The notes under the pieces were generated by a model. The model was not told the DNA's origin. It ran no database searches and saw only the letters and a program-made list of their open reading frames with translations. This document shows positions 1 to 10,184 of a stretch of DNA of 26,185 bases, one piece after another; the stretch's first letter is position 1, and each line of letters starts with the position of its first letter. This DNA is from Chara braunii. Taxonomy: Eukaryota > Streptophyta > Charophyceae > Charales > Characeae. Both the position numbers and the translations under genes were made by a program. The stretch is from assembly GCA_003427395.1 (NCBI GenBank), contig BFEA01000365.1:1184767-1210951 (forward strand), in the 5' to 3' direction.

Positions 1-928
1 TCTCTCTCTGTGCAGTGCAGTGCAGCGGCAGCGGCAGCGCTCCAACTCCTAGCTCGCGCCCAGCGCTGTAGACTACTCTAACTGCGCCCAGCGCGTCTAC
101 TACTGAAGACTACTCGCAAGTGTCTCAGAACTACCACTGAGAACTAATACCAACTACCTCCTGGACGCTGCCTGATAACTGGTGTGCAATGACTTGCTGA
201 TTTCTGCTGCCGTGTCTGACTGCGAGGTTGTACAGTGTCTGCTTGCTGTGTTTTGCGGCTTGTTTTATTGTGTGTGTTTGCTGTGTTTATTTCGGTCGCA
301 CTGAGGGCGGTCCGCTGTTCTAAAAATAGGCAGAATTCACAGCGGTAGGACTTGAGTGGTAGCCGGCCCTAAGTGGCCACAGTCCCTAAGTGCAGTAGGA
401 CCGTTGGCCTAGAGGCCCTAAGTCGAAACGGTACCGGTAGAGTAGTTTCGGTCCGGTAGGGTCCAGTAGGTCTAGGCTAGAATCTAGAAATAGGTGAGGC
501 TGAGGAGATTCAGGACTTTTGGCAATTCATTTTCGCGTGACAGCGTTCGAGGCCAACCAAGTATTGCACCGCTGAATGTCTGTAGCGGCACCTGAGACAT
601 CAGCAGAGTGACGGCAGCCATAGCCAGCCTCTGAGAGACTGCCAGAGCTGCGGCACTCTCAACGCATCTACCCCTGGGGGTATCTGCGTGTGGCAGGGCT
701 ATTCTGAGGCTCTTCTTTGGGTACATGTGGGTGCTGTTACTGGCGCCCTACTTCGCAGGGCTTCTGTAGCAGCTTGGCAGCCATAGCTGCCTTCTTCTTC
801 GTCAGACTGACTCATCGGCACTGAAGACTTCACTGCGGTTCATGATCTTCATCTTGGTGATTGGCGCTGGCCTGTGGGAGGCTGTTTCAGTGTGGCGGTG
901 GACTCTGAGAGTGGAGTAGTGGGTGGAG
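1..928. other. Gene-free flank upstream of the LTR element
   Basis: No convincing coding region is seen on either strand. The first 45 bases are simple CAG/CGG-like repeats. A GT-rich stretch follows. Positions 360-425 contain three copies of CCCTAAGT (367, 384, 416). Phrases around 480-500 and 770-810 (AATCTAGAAAT, GCCATAGC followed by TTCTTC) recur in the retroelement leader near 1990-2040, so part of this flank may be an older fragment of the same family. Purine-rich 905-928 directly abuts the first LTR and resembles a polypurine tract, which would fit a third element upstream; this is weak. Confidence 0.4.
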
Positions 929-1260
929 TGTTGAGTTCTGAGGTGGCGAGATACTGGGTTGAACTCTGTAACGATTTTTGGGGTTAATTGAGTTGAGTTG
1001 GCTCATCATCAGTGTTATATTCCAATTGTGATCTTCGCAGTTGTCATCTTGTGATTGGTTGTTGGGAGTTTGTCAGAGAGAGAGAAACACAGTGTGTATT
1101 CTCCCCATCTGTGCATGGTTGATATTCCGCTGCTTATCTCTGGTCTGTGTGCAGTGTGGACTCTGTCTCCTCTCCCCTTTATCTTGTGCATGTATGGGCA
1201 TGTGTGAGATACTCTGTGTGTGAGTGGCGGGAAAATCGTCATACAACCAAGTTCATAACA
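929..1260 (+). repeat. 5' LTR
   Basis: It starts TGTTGAGTTCTGAG and ends TTCATAACA (TG...CA). It ends two bases before a tRNA-iMet primer-binding site. Homology to 7989-8338 can be followed along the whole length: the shared start with TCTGAG, TGTGATCT in the middle, TGTGA(T/C)TGGTTGT, GTATGGGCATG, and the identical end GTTCATAACAG. Confidence 0.8.
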
Positions 1261-1262
1261 GT

Positions 1263-1274
1263 TGGTATCCGAGC
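1263..1274 (+). other. Primer-binding site, initiator tRNA-Met
   Basis: TGGTATCCGAGC differs at one base from the plant iMet PBS consensus TGGTATCAGAGC and lies two bases after the LTR end, where minus-strand synthesis would start. Confidence 0.85.
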
Positions 1275-2808
1275 GAGATTGGGCTTGGAGCACTGAGGGT
1301 TGAGCGCAACAGAGGCATCTTCTTCTTCTGAACTATCTGGCGAGAAGTTCCATGGCGGTTCTTCATCTTTTGTGAAGACTCAGAGAGAGAAGAAGACATA
1401 CAAGCGGTGATTGCAAAGATTCAGTCTGTGATTGTTCAGGCGCACTGAGCCTTTCTGAGCGCCTGACAGGATTTGGCGAGAACAGGGGTATTTCGCCATC
1501 CATCCTTCTGACCTCAGTTGATGACTGAGATCAGGGTGGCGAATTACACCCTAATCCAGTGATAACTGGATGGCGGCATCAATCCCAGTACGACGCTGAG
1601 GGAGAATTGATCGCAGGATCAATCTCCTGCTGAATTAGCCCTAATCAGGGCTAAATTTAGCACCAGCGGCTGAGGACTGCAGTGGCGAGAAATCTTCAGG
1701 AGACTTCCTCATCGCCACTAAGCCAGATTCAGTGAATCTGAGAGTTGGGGTTGAAGCGCCACATCATACTGAACAAGATCAACAAGATTCAGGCGATTCT
1801 ACACGTGGAGATCAGTGGAGGACTGTCTGCATGAAGGTGGCGAAACCAGGGTTGTTCTGTCAGCCATAGCCAGAACTTCATCATCCACTGAAGTAAACAC
1901 TGCAAGTGAGTGTGTTCCGTGTGAATCCCTGAGTAGCGATTAGTTTAGTGTCTGTAGAGTCTGAATTGATGGTCTATCTGTCAGTAGAGTCACAATCTAG
2001 AAATTGTCAGACTGCAAGACAACCATAGCCATCTTCTTCCTTCTCACCCTGACCCATATCTCACCATTTGTTGACTTATTCTGACTCAAAATTGTTTTGG
2101 GACTGTATGACAGTATTGCGCTGCACCCTGTATGTTCAGTCTGTGAGTTCTATACAGAAAAAGTAGAAATACTGTGAATCTTAGTTTTGCGCTGAGTCTA
2201 TTTTTAGCTTGTGCTAGCTAGGGTCAGTCAAAACTTAGATTCTGTCCGTCAGAATTCAATTCTGTCAGTCTGGGGTGAATCGCAATTCAGTATTTGTCAT
2301 CTGTGCCAAAGCGCTTGCCCAGAATCAGTGAATTTGAGTGGATACAGTGAAAAACAGTAAATCGCTGTGTCAGTGTGTATTTCTGTTGATGTCAACAGTG
2401 GCGAAATTTGAGTGTAGGGTTGTTAGAGTCTAGTCTACTGCATCGCTACTACTTGTTTCTCTTTGTTAGTAAGTTCTTCTCAGCATCTGTCTCTACCACT
2501 GATTATCTTTGTTTTCTGATTGGCTCTGGAATGTTAGTGATCTCTATAATGCACTGAAATTGTATGTTCTAACTTCAGTAATGGTTCAGCGTCAGATATA
2601 GGAAATCGTTTGGGAATGATTTTATTGGACTGTCTGTCTGTCTGATTGCTGACCCCAGTGATTGTATTCTAACCCTAACCGCTTGTGCCTACTGACCCAC
2701 CTTACCCAGTGAATTGATTGTGTAGCGATTTCTGAGTGTTTGAGTGGATTGCAAATCGCTGCATCTCTTGCTGTTTAACACTTCTATTAACTGTCTCTGA
2801 AAGGGAAA
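1275..2808 (+). other. Long untranslated leader of the retroelement
   Basis: About 1.5 kb without a credible gene separates the PBS from gag. Between 1437 and 1655 at least six short inverted repeats follow one another: CAGGCGC/GCGCCTG (1437-1465), CTCAGT/ACTGAG (1513-1529), ATCCAGT-GATA-ACTGGAT (1554-1571), TTGATC-GCAG-GATCAA (1607-1622) inside a longer GGAGA stem, and TTAGCCCT-AATC-AGGGCTAA (1635-1654). Such a region could hold dimerisation or packaging structures; that is inference. CTGAAGTAAACACTGCAAGTGAGTG near 1890-1915 is a possible splice donor. Confidence 0.7.
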
Positions 2809-4421
2809 ATGACTGACGTTACTGATCAGGGTGTGGGAGAGGTAGAAGTAGTAGCCAAGGATGAAGGGAAACCTTCACCCTCTACTACTACTCCTCCTCT
2901 CACCCCTGCTCAACGACGCAAGAGGGAAATTGAGGCAAAGCTGCGAGAGCAACAGGCGCTGCTCGCAGAGGCTGAGAGACAGGAGGCAGCTAAATTGGAA
3001 GCTGCAACAGATGCCTCCAGAGAGGAGTTTCTGCTGCAGAAAGCAGAGAAGGCTGTTGCAGATGAGAGAGTGGCCCAGATAACCAGGTACTTGGCTGAGT
3101 TGGTGATCCTGCAGAACAAGATCACCACCAGTCACTTTACTAATTGGGATGATCGCATTCAGTGTCTAGAGACCAGGATGGATGACCTGGCAGCTCAGCA
3201 GAACAAGATTCTGGATTCTATTCAGAATCTGACTGCTCAGCTGACAGCCGCCAACCTGATCTCAGTTGCGCCACCCTCTCTTAAGCCCAAGCAGTCTTCC
3301 CCTCATCCTTCACCTCCTCCCTCTCCTCATAGTTCTCGTCAGTCATCTCCCTCTACCTCCTCCCACTCTAAAGTCACACCTCCTCCCACTTATGCTGTTG
3401 TTACTGCAGGGGATCAGAGAGGACCCAAGATCCCCGCACCCAGCAAGTTCAGGGGCGATGACCCCAAAACTGATGTTGGGGATTGGGCTGCAGGAACCCG
3501 GGCCTATCTGAAGGGTTTCGTGTGCCTTGAACAGCAGAAAGAGGCCACGATTGTGGGACTGCTGGAGGGCCTAGCCCAGAAATGGGCTGCGTCAATAGCC
3601 AGCGGTCTGCAGCAATCATTGGAGGACTGGGCTTCAGATTTGGGACTGGGGAAACTTCTGCAGGCCCTGGAGGAACGCTTTGCAGACAAGGAGAGAGCAC
3701 GCAAGGCTGCTGACAAGATCACACGTCTTGGGCAGCAGCGTTACAGCGGCACTCTGCAGTCCTTGTTTGCAAAGTTTGAGCAACTCACCTCCACCCCTCG
3801 TCTGGTCATGTCTGATGATGATCTACTAACCAACTTCTGCAGGGCTGTGCCTGAGAAGTTTTCTATTGCATTGTACAACGCAGGGCACAAAGACTGGAGA
3901 TCTTTCGGCCGCGCAGCACTGGATATGGAGGTCAATCTCCATGTCCAGGCCCCCTCCAGTGACAGGAGGAAAGGCGCTTTCCCTCGCGGTGGTAGAAAGG
4001 GAAAAGCGGTCTTTGTGCATGCAGGGTCTGCGTAGCTTCTGATTCAGGATCCCAGCCTGGTACACCGCCAGATGGGACTGCATCAGCTGCTATCACAGAT
4101 GTTGCAGCGGCCATGCAGCAGCTGCAGGCTGCACTGGGGGCCTTCCAGAAGGCCGGGTCTTCCTCCAGCACAGCCTCCAGCAGCAAGGGGAAGAGCAAGG
4201 GGCGTCGCTCTTTTACCCCTGCCCGACGCCCTAATCTGCCACGTGACGTCCGTTTCCCAGCGGACCCTCTGAATCCCAGCACTCTCCCTTGGCATGATCT
4301 GAAGATTCAGGAGGGAGTGTGGAGGAAGAGGAAGGAAAGGGGGGTCTGCTTGCGATGTGAGGGGCAACACTTTCTCAAGGACAGTCCCTACATGCCAAGC
4401 CCAGCACAGTCAAAAAAATGA
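2809..4421 (+). pseudogene. gag polyprotein, frame-shifted
   Basis: This is the structural (capsid/nucleocapsid) protein of the Ty3/gypsy element. The first segment opens at ATG 2809 and stops at TAG 4033-4035 (408 aa). It has a charged Glu/Arg/Gln-rich coiled-coil-like N terminus (about residues 35-135), a Pro/Ser linker (about 150-205) and a gag core beginning PKIPAPSKFRG with a conserved DWAAGTRAYL-like helix region, as in retrotransposon gag families. A different frame then continues from about 4030 to TGA 4419-4421 and carries a Ser/Lys-rich stretch and a knuckle-like CLRCEGQHFLKDS. Compared with the usual CX2CX4HX4C, that knuckle has one residue too few before His and Ser instead of the last Cys. 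The change of frame near 4030 marks an indel, so this copy is broken. Confidence 0.88.
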
Positions 4422-7400
4422 AGTTGACCCTGGAGACTGCAGTTCCCTTGCATTTTCATCTGCTGATGTAGATGCACCTGCAGCAGCTTCAGTTAAGACT
4501 TTCAGTGACTATCCCTGTGTGGGGACTGCGCGGGCAGCATCCTTCAGTTATAAGGATCCTGACCCGGATCAGGACCCGGAGCAGTCTGAGCTTCAGACAC
4601 TTGCTGCTTTTTTCTTTCATCTGAAAGAACAAAAGAAAAGCAAGTCTGATCTCATCCTACTTCGGCCCCTGATCAACCACATCAGAATCAAGGGGCTGCT
4701 AGACTGTGGAGCCACCAGAAACTTCATGTCTCCCAGTGCAGTTAAAAAGCTGCATCTGGGCATGAAAGTTACACAGCTGCAGCAACCGCTGCATGTTAGG
4801 ATAGGTGACTCCACTGTACTTACAATCAGGGAGAAGGTCAAGGGCATACCTGTTACCTTCGACAGCGCTGGAGAAGTCAGACATAGTCTGAACTTCTACA
4901 TATTCCCTGATTTACCCTTTGATCTGGTGTTCTCTATGCAGTGGCTGAAAGCAGTCAACCCAAGGATCGACTGGCAGATCCCCAAGGTTGAGCTGCCTGA
5001 CAGCAAGGGGGTGTATCAGCCATGCATGATTGCTGTTGAACACCACCCTAAGACTTCATGCTTCTGCTTGAGAGCGAGGGAGTTCTATGCTCTCTCCCGC
5101 CAGTATGACCATGAGCGTCTGTTTCTAGCTCTGGGCAAGCAGACAGACGCTCCCACAGTTTCCTGCCATCCTGAGATACAGCAGGTGGTTGACCAGTACG
5201 CCGATCAGATGAAGGAGCTCTTTGGACTACCCAACCGGCCAACCAAGCATCACATTGAGCTGCTGCCTGGAGCGGTTCCCCCTAAGGGCCGCGTCTACAG
5301 GATGTCTCCTGTTGAGCTTGAGGAGCTCAGACGACAGCTTGAGACCCTGACCAGCAAGGGCTGGATCAGACCCAGCACTTCTGAATTCGGCGCACGAGTT
5401 CTCTTTGTACCCAAAGGGAATTGTGAGTTCAGAATGTGCATCGATTACAGGGGTCTCAACAAGATCATTAGGAAGAGTACTAAGCCACTTCCTAGGATCG
5501 ATGACCTTCTGGATATGGTGCAGGGCTGCACAGTATTCAGCAAAGTCGATCTCAAATCTGGCTATCACCAGATTGAGATGGCAAAGGAGGATGTCTACAA
5601 GACAACCTTCAAGACCAGGTATGGTACTTACGAGTTCCTGGTCATGCCATTCGGACTTTGCAATGCACCTGGCACGTTCCAAACAGAGATGCACCGCATC
5701 TTCAAGCCTTACCTGGATAAGTTTATGGTTGTCTACCTGGATGATATCCTGGTATTCAGCAAAACTACTAGGGAACATGCGGAGCACTTGACTCTTGTCC
5801 TTCAGTCGTTACAAAACCACCAGTATAAGATTAACAGAGAGAAGTCCTTTTTTGGAGTCCCCTCTGTTATTTATCTGGGTCACGTAATCTCTGGAGATGG
5901 ACTCGCTCCTGAAGAAGCCAAGATAGCTGCTATTCAGGAGTGGCCACAGCCTCAGACAGTGAGAGATGTTCGGTCTTTCTTTGGTTTAGCCTCATACTAC
6001 AGGAAGTTTGTCAGGAACTTTTCTGCAGTGGCTGCACCCCTGACTAACCTCACAAAGAAAGACACTCCCTTTCTTTGGTCCCTTCACTGTCAGATGACCT
6101 TTGCACGACTCAAACAGGCCTTGACTCGTGCCCCTGCATTGAAGTTATCTGACCCCACTTTGCCTTTTGTCCTGACTACTGACGCCAGTCAGTATGGCAT
6201 TGGGGCAGTACTTCAACAGGATGATGGGAATGGTCTACGGCCAGTAGAGTTCATGAGTAAGAAGATCAAGACTCAGAAGCTTCAGGACTCTACCTACGAG
6301 AAAGAGCTGTATGCTCTTGTCAGTGCCTTAAAGCATTGGAAGCACTTTCTCCTGGGAAGACATTTCAAGATCTTCTCTGATCACTCCACTCTGCAGTGGA
6401 TGAAGTCCCAGGGAGAGTTGAATGATAAGCTGGCCCGTTACATTCAATTCATTGACATGTTTGACTTTGAACTGAAGCATAAGAAGGGCTGCTACAACAA
6501 GGTAGCAGATGCCCTCTCTCGTAGGCCTGACTCTTTTGCATTGATCTCCTCCACTCACTCCTTTGGAGAGGAGACTTGTCAGACCATTGCTCGTCTACTG
6601 CCTCAGGACCCGACTTATGGACCCATAGTCAGGAATCTGCAAGCAGATCCCAACTCTGAACCAGGCTATGTACTGAGTTCAGACTTGCTGTATACCTACA
6701 GCAGAGGGGAGGAGCGCTTGTGCATTCCTCAGGATCAGCAGCTGAGGACACTGCTGATGTCAGAGTGCCACGATGCACGTAGACACTTTGGGTTCTTAAA
6801 GTCGTATGCAGCCCTGTCGCAGCGCTTCTTCTGGAAGGAGATGCAGAGTGATATGCTGCGCTATGTGGAAACCTGTGAGCTCTGTCAGAGGAATAAGGTT
6901 CAGCGTAAACCTCCTCTGGGACTGCTCAAACCATTACCTATACCTGATGGTCCTGCCTAATCTGTGTCTATTGACTTTACAGATTTAGGCAAGACCACCC
7001 CTCGTGGCATGCGTTTGGTTATGGTCTGCGTGGACAGGTTCTCCAAATACGCAGAGTTCATCCCCTTGCCAGAGGTGGCTAGAGTTCCAGCTGTAAGAGC
7101 AGCCTTCTCTGAGAGGTGGGTCACTCACGATGGACCGCCCACTTCTAATGTTAGCGATCGAGATCCTAGATTTTGCAGCGATGAGTGGCAGTCCTACTGT
7201 AAGGACTATTTGCACTCTCGATTGGACATGACTTCTGGTCGTCATCCTGAAGCCAATGGTCAGGCTGAAGTGATGAACCAGGTCCTGTTCCAATTGCTGC
7301 GTCCTGTCATCTCATCAGATCAACAGGACTGGGATCTCCACCTAGCTCGTGCACAACTCATGTATAACATGTTTGTCCATTCCTCGACTGGGTTCAGTCC

Positions 7401-7957
7401 CTACCGACTACATTGGGGGACGGAAACCACGTCAGCCTCTCGATGATATCATCGACAAGGCTAAGACAGATCTGACACCAGGCACAGCAGAGTTTACCAG
7501 ACGCTATCGTCTTGATGTGGAAAGAGTGCGAGCGAACTTGTTCAAAGCCCAAAAGGCAATGATTGAACAAGCTAATCGCCATCGCAGGCTTTCCCCCATT
7601 CGTACTGGTGACTATGTCTGGGTGGCCAGTTCAGAGTTATCGAGGGAGGAGGATATCTCTCCTAAGCTATTGCCGAGATACCTGGGTCCGTGGCAGGTGT
7701 TAGATTCAGTAGGGGCTGATCCTTTCGGTCCGTCCTACACCATTGACGTCCCTCTGCATCTACGTACCTATCCGGTCTTTCATGCATCTAAGATGCTTCC
7801 TTTTACTCCAGCTGATGCATTCCCTGACCGGCCCCCTCAGTGGGGTCCACCAATCCGTGGTAAGGGATATGATGTGGAGTCCATTGAGGATGAGTGGGGC
7901 ACTGGCCCCGAGGCGCTTGGCCTCAGGGGCCTGTTTCAGGAACTCAGGGGTAGTTGA
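4417..7957 (+). pseudogene. pol: aspartic protease, RT, RNase H, integrase (broken)
   Basis: The domains run in order. An aspartic protease has LLDCGATRNF (Asp codon 4702). The reverse transcriptase has FSKVDLKSGYHQI (catalytic Asp at 5548) and the YLDD box (5734-5745). RNase H has TDAS (Asp at 6181), TYEKELYA and FSDHSTL. The integrase has an H/C zinc-binding region ending CELC (6874-6885), then core residues Asp 6973 (SIDF), Asp 7156 (VSDRDPRF) and Glu 7267 (HPEANGQAE). A GPY/F-like module (PRYLGPWQV ... VFHASKM) lies near 7670-7800. A TAA at 6958-6960 splits the frame just before the integrase core, and a one-base shift near 7421 moves the C terminus to another frame, so no complete polyprotein is made. 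The frame has no ATG before the protease active site, so it depended on gag translation. Only YDVESIED remains of a possible chromodomain. Confidence 0.95.
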
Positions 7958-7970
7958 TAGCGGTTATTCA

Positions 7971-7985
7971 GGGTTAGGGGAGGAG
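7971..7985 (+). other. Polypurine tract
   Basis: GGGTTAGGGGAGGAG sits just before the start of the 3' LTR, the expected position of the plus-strand primer. Confidence 0.6.
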
Positions 7986-8008
7986 CGCTGCTCATGTCTG
8001 AGCAGCGC
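7985..8008 (+). other. Perfect 10-bp hairpin at the U3 boundary
   Basis: GCGCTGCTCA and TGAGCAGCGC form a perfect 10-bp stem around a four-base TGTC loop. It straddles the junction between the polypurine tract and the LTR, and the matching start of the upstream LTR does not form the same hairpin. Confidence 0.6.
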
Positions 8009-8338
8009 ATCATAGTTAAGAGACTATTCGGACAAAACGATACTCTGAGTTTAATAAACAGTGTTGATACAGTGGGTGGAACGCCTTTGTTTCATTGTTT
8101 TCTGGATGTGATCTACTCGGCTTTCCTTTGTGACTGGTTGTGAGGACTTTGTGGAGCGAATTGCACTTTCAGTGTGCTTTGTCATATCGCATGGACAAGG
8201 CTTCCACTGTGCTTCATTCTCTCTTTGTGGTGTGATACTCCTTTCGTCTCCCCTTCCTTCTATGTATGTATGGGCATGCATGGAAGTTCATGTGCGCGAG
8301 TGTTGGTCTTCTGACAACAAAAAACCAGGTTCATAACA
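7989..8338 (+). repeat. 3' LTR, shared with a second truncated element
   Basis: It starts TGCTCATGTCTGAG and ends TTCATAACA, homologous to 929-1260 but diverged and slightly longer. A polypurine tract precedes it and a second primer-binding site follows it, so it acts as the 3' LTR of the upstream element and also as a 5' LTR of the next one. Confidence 0.8.
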
Positions 8339-8340
8339 GT

Positions 8341-8352
8341 TGGTATCGGAGC
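8341..8352 (+). other. Second primer-binding site, initiator tRNA-Met
   Basis: TGGTATCGGAGC, one mismatch from the plant iMet PBS consensus, lies two bases after the downstream LTR, the same spacing as at the upstream LTR. Confidence 0.8.
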
Positions 8353-8945
8353 GATTGGATCCAATCACTGATGCGGAGATGAGTTGGAGCAACTACAATC
8401 ATCTGGTGAGACACTAGAGTTGAATCTCATGGCGATTTGTCATCTTCTGTGTTGGCGACAGTGAGGGTTGTAGTGACAAGCGTGTGGCGAGAGGAATGGA
8501 CAGAGGGTGACTCACTTCTGCTCAGCGTAGTACAAAAGTGAGTGGTGATTATCACTCAGAGGCCTGATAGGCTCTGAGGAGGCTATTTTTAGCCTGGCGA
8601 TTCATCTGAGACGGGCGAATTTCAAGGAAGTGATCCCTAGATTGTTGTGATTTTGGGATTGGGTCAGGATCCCCACTTCCCAAGCAGCGCAGTGCAGGTA
8701 GAAGCTGCACTGAGTTTCTCAGTTATTGGCATCAGGGAGACCAGATTCACTAAATCTGTCAGTTGGGGTTGAAGCGCCATAGAAAGTTCTACAAGATCAC
8801 CAAGTTTCAGAGGATTCGGTAAGTGGGAACACTGGGAATAGTTTGGAGAAGAAACTGGCGAGATGGGTCTGAGGAGACAGCCATAGCCAATTTCTCATCA
8901 TCCCCTTCAAAGAAGTATCTGAAGTAAGTGCGTTCCTTACTCTAG
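8353..8945 (+). mobile_element. Truncated leader of a second, related LTR element
   Basis: The stretch follows the second PBS and matches the first leader in patches: AGTTGGGGTTGAAGCGCCA near 8760 and 1743, AGATCA(C/A)CAAG, CAGCCATAGCCA, TCATCATCC and TGAAGTAA near the end. It also has its own row of hairpins between 8539 and 8595. Homology stops at about 8945, where a minisatellite begins; no gag follows. This is the remnant of a tandem neighbour of the first element. Confidence 0.75.
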
Positions 8946-8980
8946 ATGGAACTTTTGCTCTTCGAAGTGCGCGACGGGTC

Positions 8981-9076
8981 TTCGCGGAATGTCGCCTATT
9001 CGCGAAATGTTGCCTATTCGCGAAAGGTCGCCTACGCGCGAAATGTCGACTATTCGCTAAATGTCGCCTATGCGCT
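8981..9076. repeat. 18-bp tandem repeat, five copies
   Basis: Units at 8981, 8999, 9017, 9035 and 9053 are variants of TTCGCGAAATGTCGCCTA; a partial unit follows. The array begins within 40 bp of the end of the truncated leader. Because 18 is a multiple of three, it stays open in several frames, but nothing else suggests a protein. Confidence 0.9.
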
Positions 9077-9200
9077 ATGGATCTTGGGGGCGGGCGGTGG
9101 GTATTCGCATAGGAGAAGCTCGACGCGAGGTTCCATGCGCGATGGATCTTGGGGGCTTCCTCGGTGTTGTGAGAATTCATCGCGAAGCGCTCCGATGAGA

Positions 9201-9380
9201 GGCATACGATCTTGACGTCAAGACCGGTGATAGGCAGGAGAGGTCAATAAGTCGAATGGCACGCGATCTTGACGACGTGATCACCAAGTCGATCGGCACA
9301 ACACCCGAAAATCGTCAAGACCGGTGATAGGCAGGAGGGGTTAGCAAGTCGAAGGGCATGCGATCTTGACGGCGTGAGGA
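9201..9380. repeat. About 97-bp direct repeat, two copies plus a partial
   Basis: A block beginning GTCAAGACCGGTGATAGGCA (9219 and 9316) and ending near CGATCTTGACG(A/G)CGTGA is present twice. An earlier partial end (ATACGATCTTGACGTCA) lies near 9205. Confidence 0.85.
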
Positions 9381-9741
9381 CCTATGGCCTCGTGACGTCG
9401 TCCACGTGTCAGATGTGTCCGTCTGACGCGTGTAGCGATCTCAACCGTGAAAGACGCAGGTTGTCGTCATGAGCAGACGTCATGAACAAGATGATGACGT
9501 CAGCCTATGTCAATAGCTCGCGCCTTTCGTGGTTATGATCAGTAGACGCTCGTTGCGAACATATCCGCCGCGTGTGCGACGTCGCTTGACGAAGTTAGGA
9601 CCAATGGTCATGCGACGTCGTTCACGCATTATATGTGTTCGTCAGGCACTTCTAGCGATCTTACCCTTGAAAGCCGCAGGCGAGTGCAATATGCAGGCGT
9701 CAAGAACAGGATGATGATGTCAGCATATGCCAGTTTTCGCG
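9380..9741. repeat. About 140-bp diverged duplication
   Basis: Segments 9380-9522 and 9600-9741 align through CGTGACGTCGT/GCGACGTCGT, TAGCGATCT, GAAAG(A/C)CGCAGG and GATGA(C/T)GTCAGC(C/A)TATG, with many substitutions. No gene is seen. Confidence 0.75.
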
Positions 9742-10021
9742 TCTACAAGATCGATCGACGTCGTCTGTAAATGACGGGGAGTCCGACGGAGCCGACCGTG
9801 AAGAAGTAGAAGGTGTGGAGGGGGATGAGAAGACGCGGGGCCTTGGGATGGTTATTGGGCCGAGTAATGTTACTCACCTTCGATTCGATGAAGACCTCAA
9901 GCGCACAGAACAAGAGCCAAGCGGGAGTGCATTCACACGCAAAGTCACACGTCACGTGTCGTTTACGGAAGCGCCCCCCGCTATCGTCGAGTGCATGAAA
10001 GAACGCCGGCCTGAAAGCTGA
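9722..10021 (+). CDS. Coding-like open frame, possible exon remnant
   Basis: The plus frame with codons starting at 9722 is open for about 100 codons to TGA 10019-10021. The composition looks protein-like, acidic first (a run of Glu/Asp around 9770-9830) and then mixed (GLGMVIGPSNVTHLRF, HVSFTEAPPAIVECMKERR). No upstream ATG is visible, so it would be an internal or last exon, or a fragment of an element protein. I recognise no domain. The reverse strand is also partly open here, so this is a weak call. Confidence 0.22.
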   Translation, partial: SICQFSRLQDRSTSSVNDGESDGADREEVEGVEGDEKTRGLGMVIGPSNVTHLRFDEDLKRTEQEPSGSAFTRKVTRHVSFTEAPPAIVECMKERRPES

Positions 10022-10184
10022 TGCGGCATGGCGATGGCGTTCGCGTCGGTGCGGCAGCTTACAGAATGAATGACACAATCGGACGGGGTTGAGAGCCACG
10101 CGGGTGGGATTGATGCGGTCCAATGGCACGGTGGTTGCGGAAGAGGGGGGGCCCGGGTCGTTGCGCTGGCCGTCGTACGCCATC

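Larger units (their letters stand above)
929..8338 (+). mobile_element. Ty3/gypsy (Metaviridae-type) LTR retrotransposon, degenerate
   Basis: The element has the canonical order: LTR (929-1260), initiator-Met primer-binding site (1263-1274), 1.5-kb leader, gag, protease, reverse transcriptase, RNase H, integrase, polypurine tract (about 7971-7985), LTR (7989-8338). RT before integrase is the Ty3/gypsy order. The frame is broken in several places: a gag shift near 4030, a gag/pol frame change at 4411-4421, a TAA at 6958-6960 and a shift near 7421. The copy is therefore probably not autonomous. The two LTRs are homologous but clearly diverged by eye, which suggests age or recombination between different copies. 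A full chromodomain is not visible at the C terminus. Confidence 0.96.
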
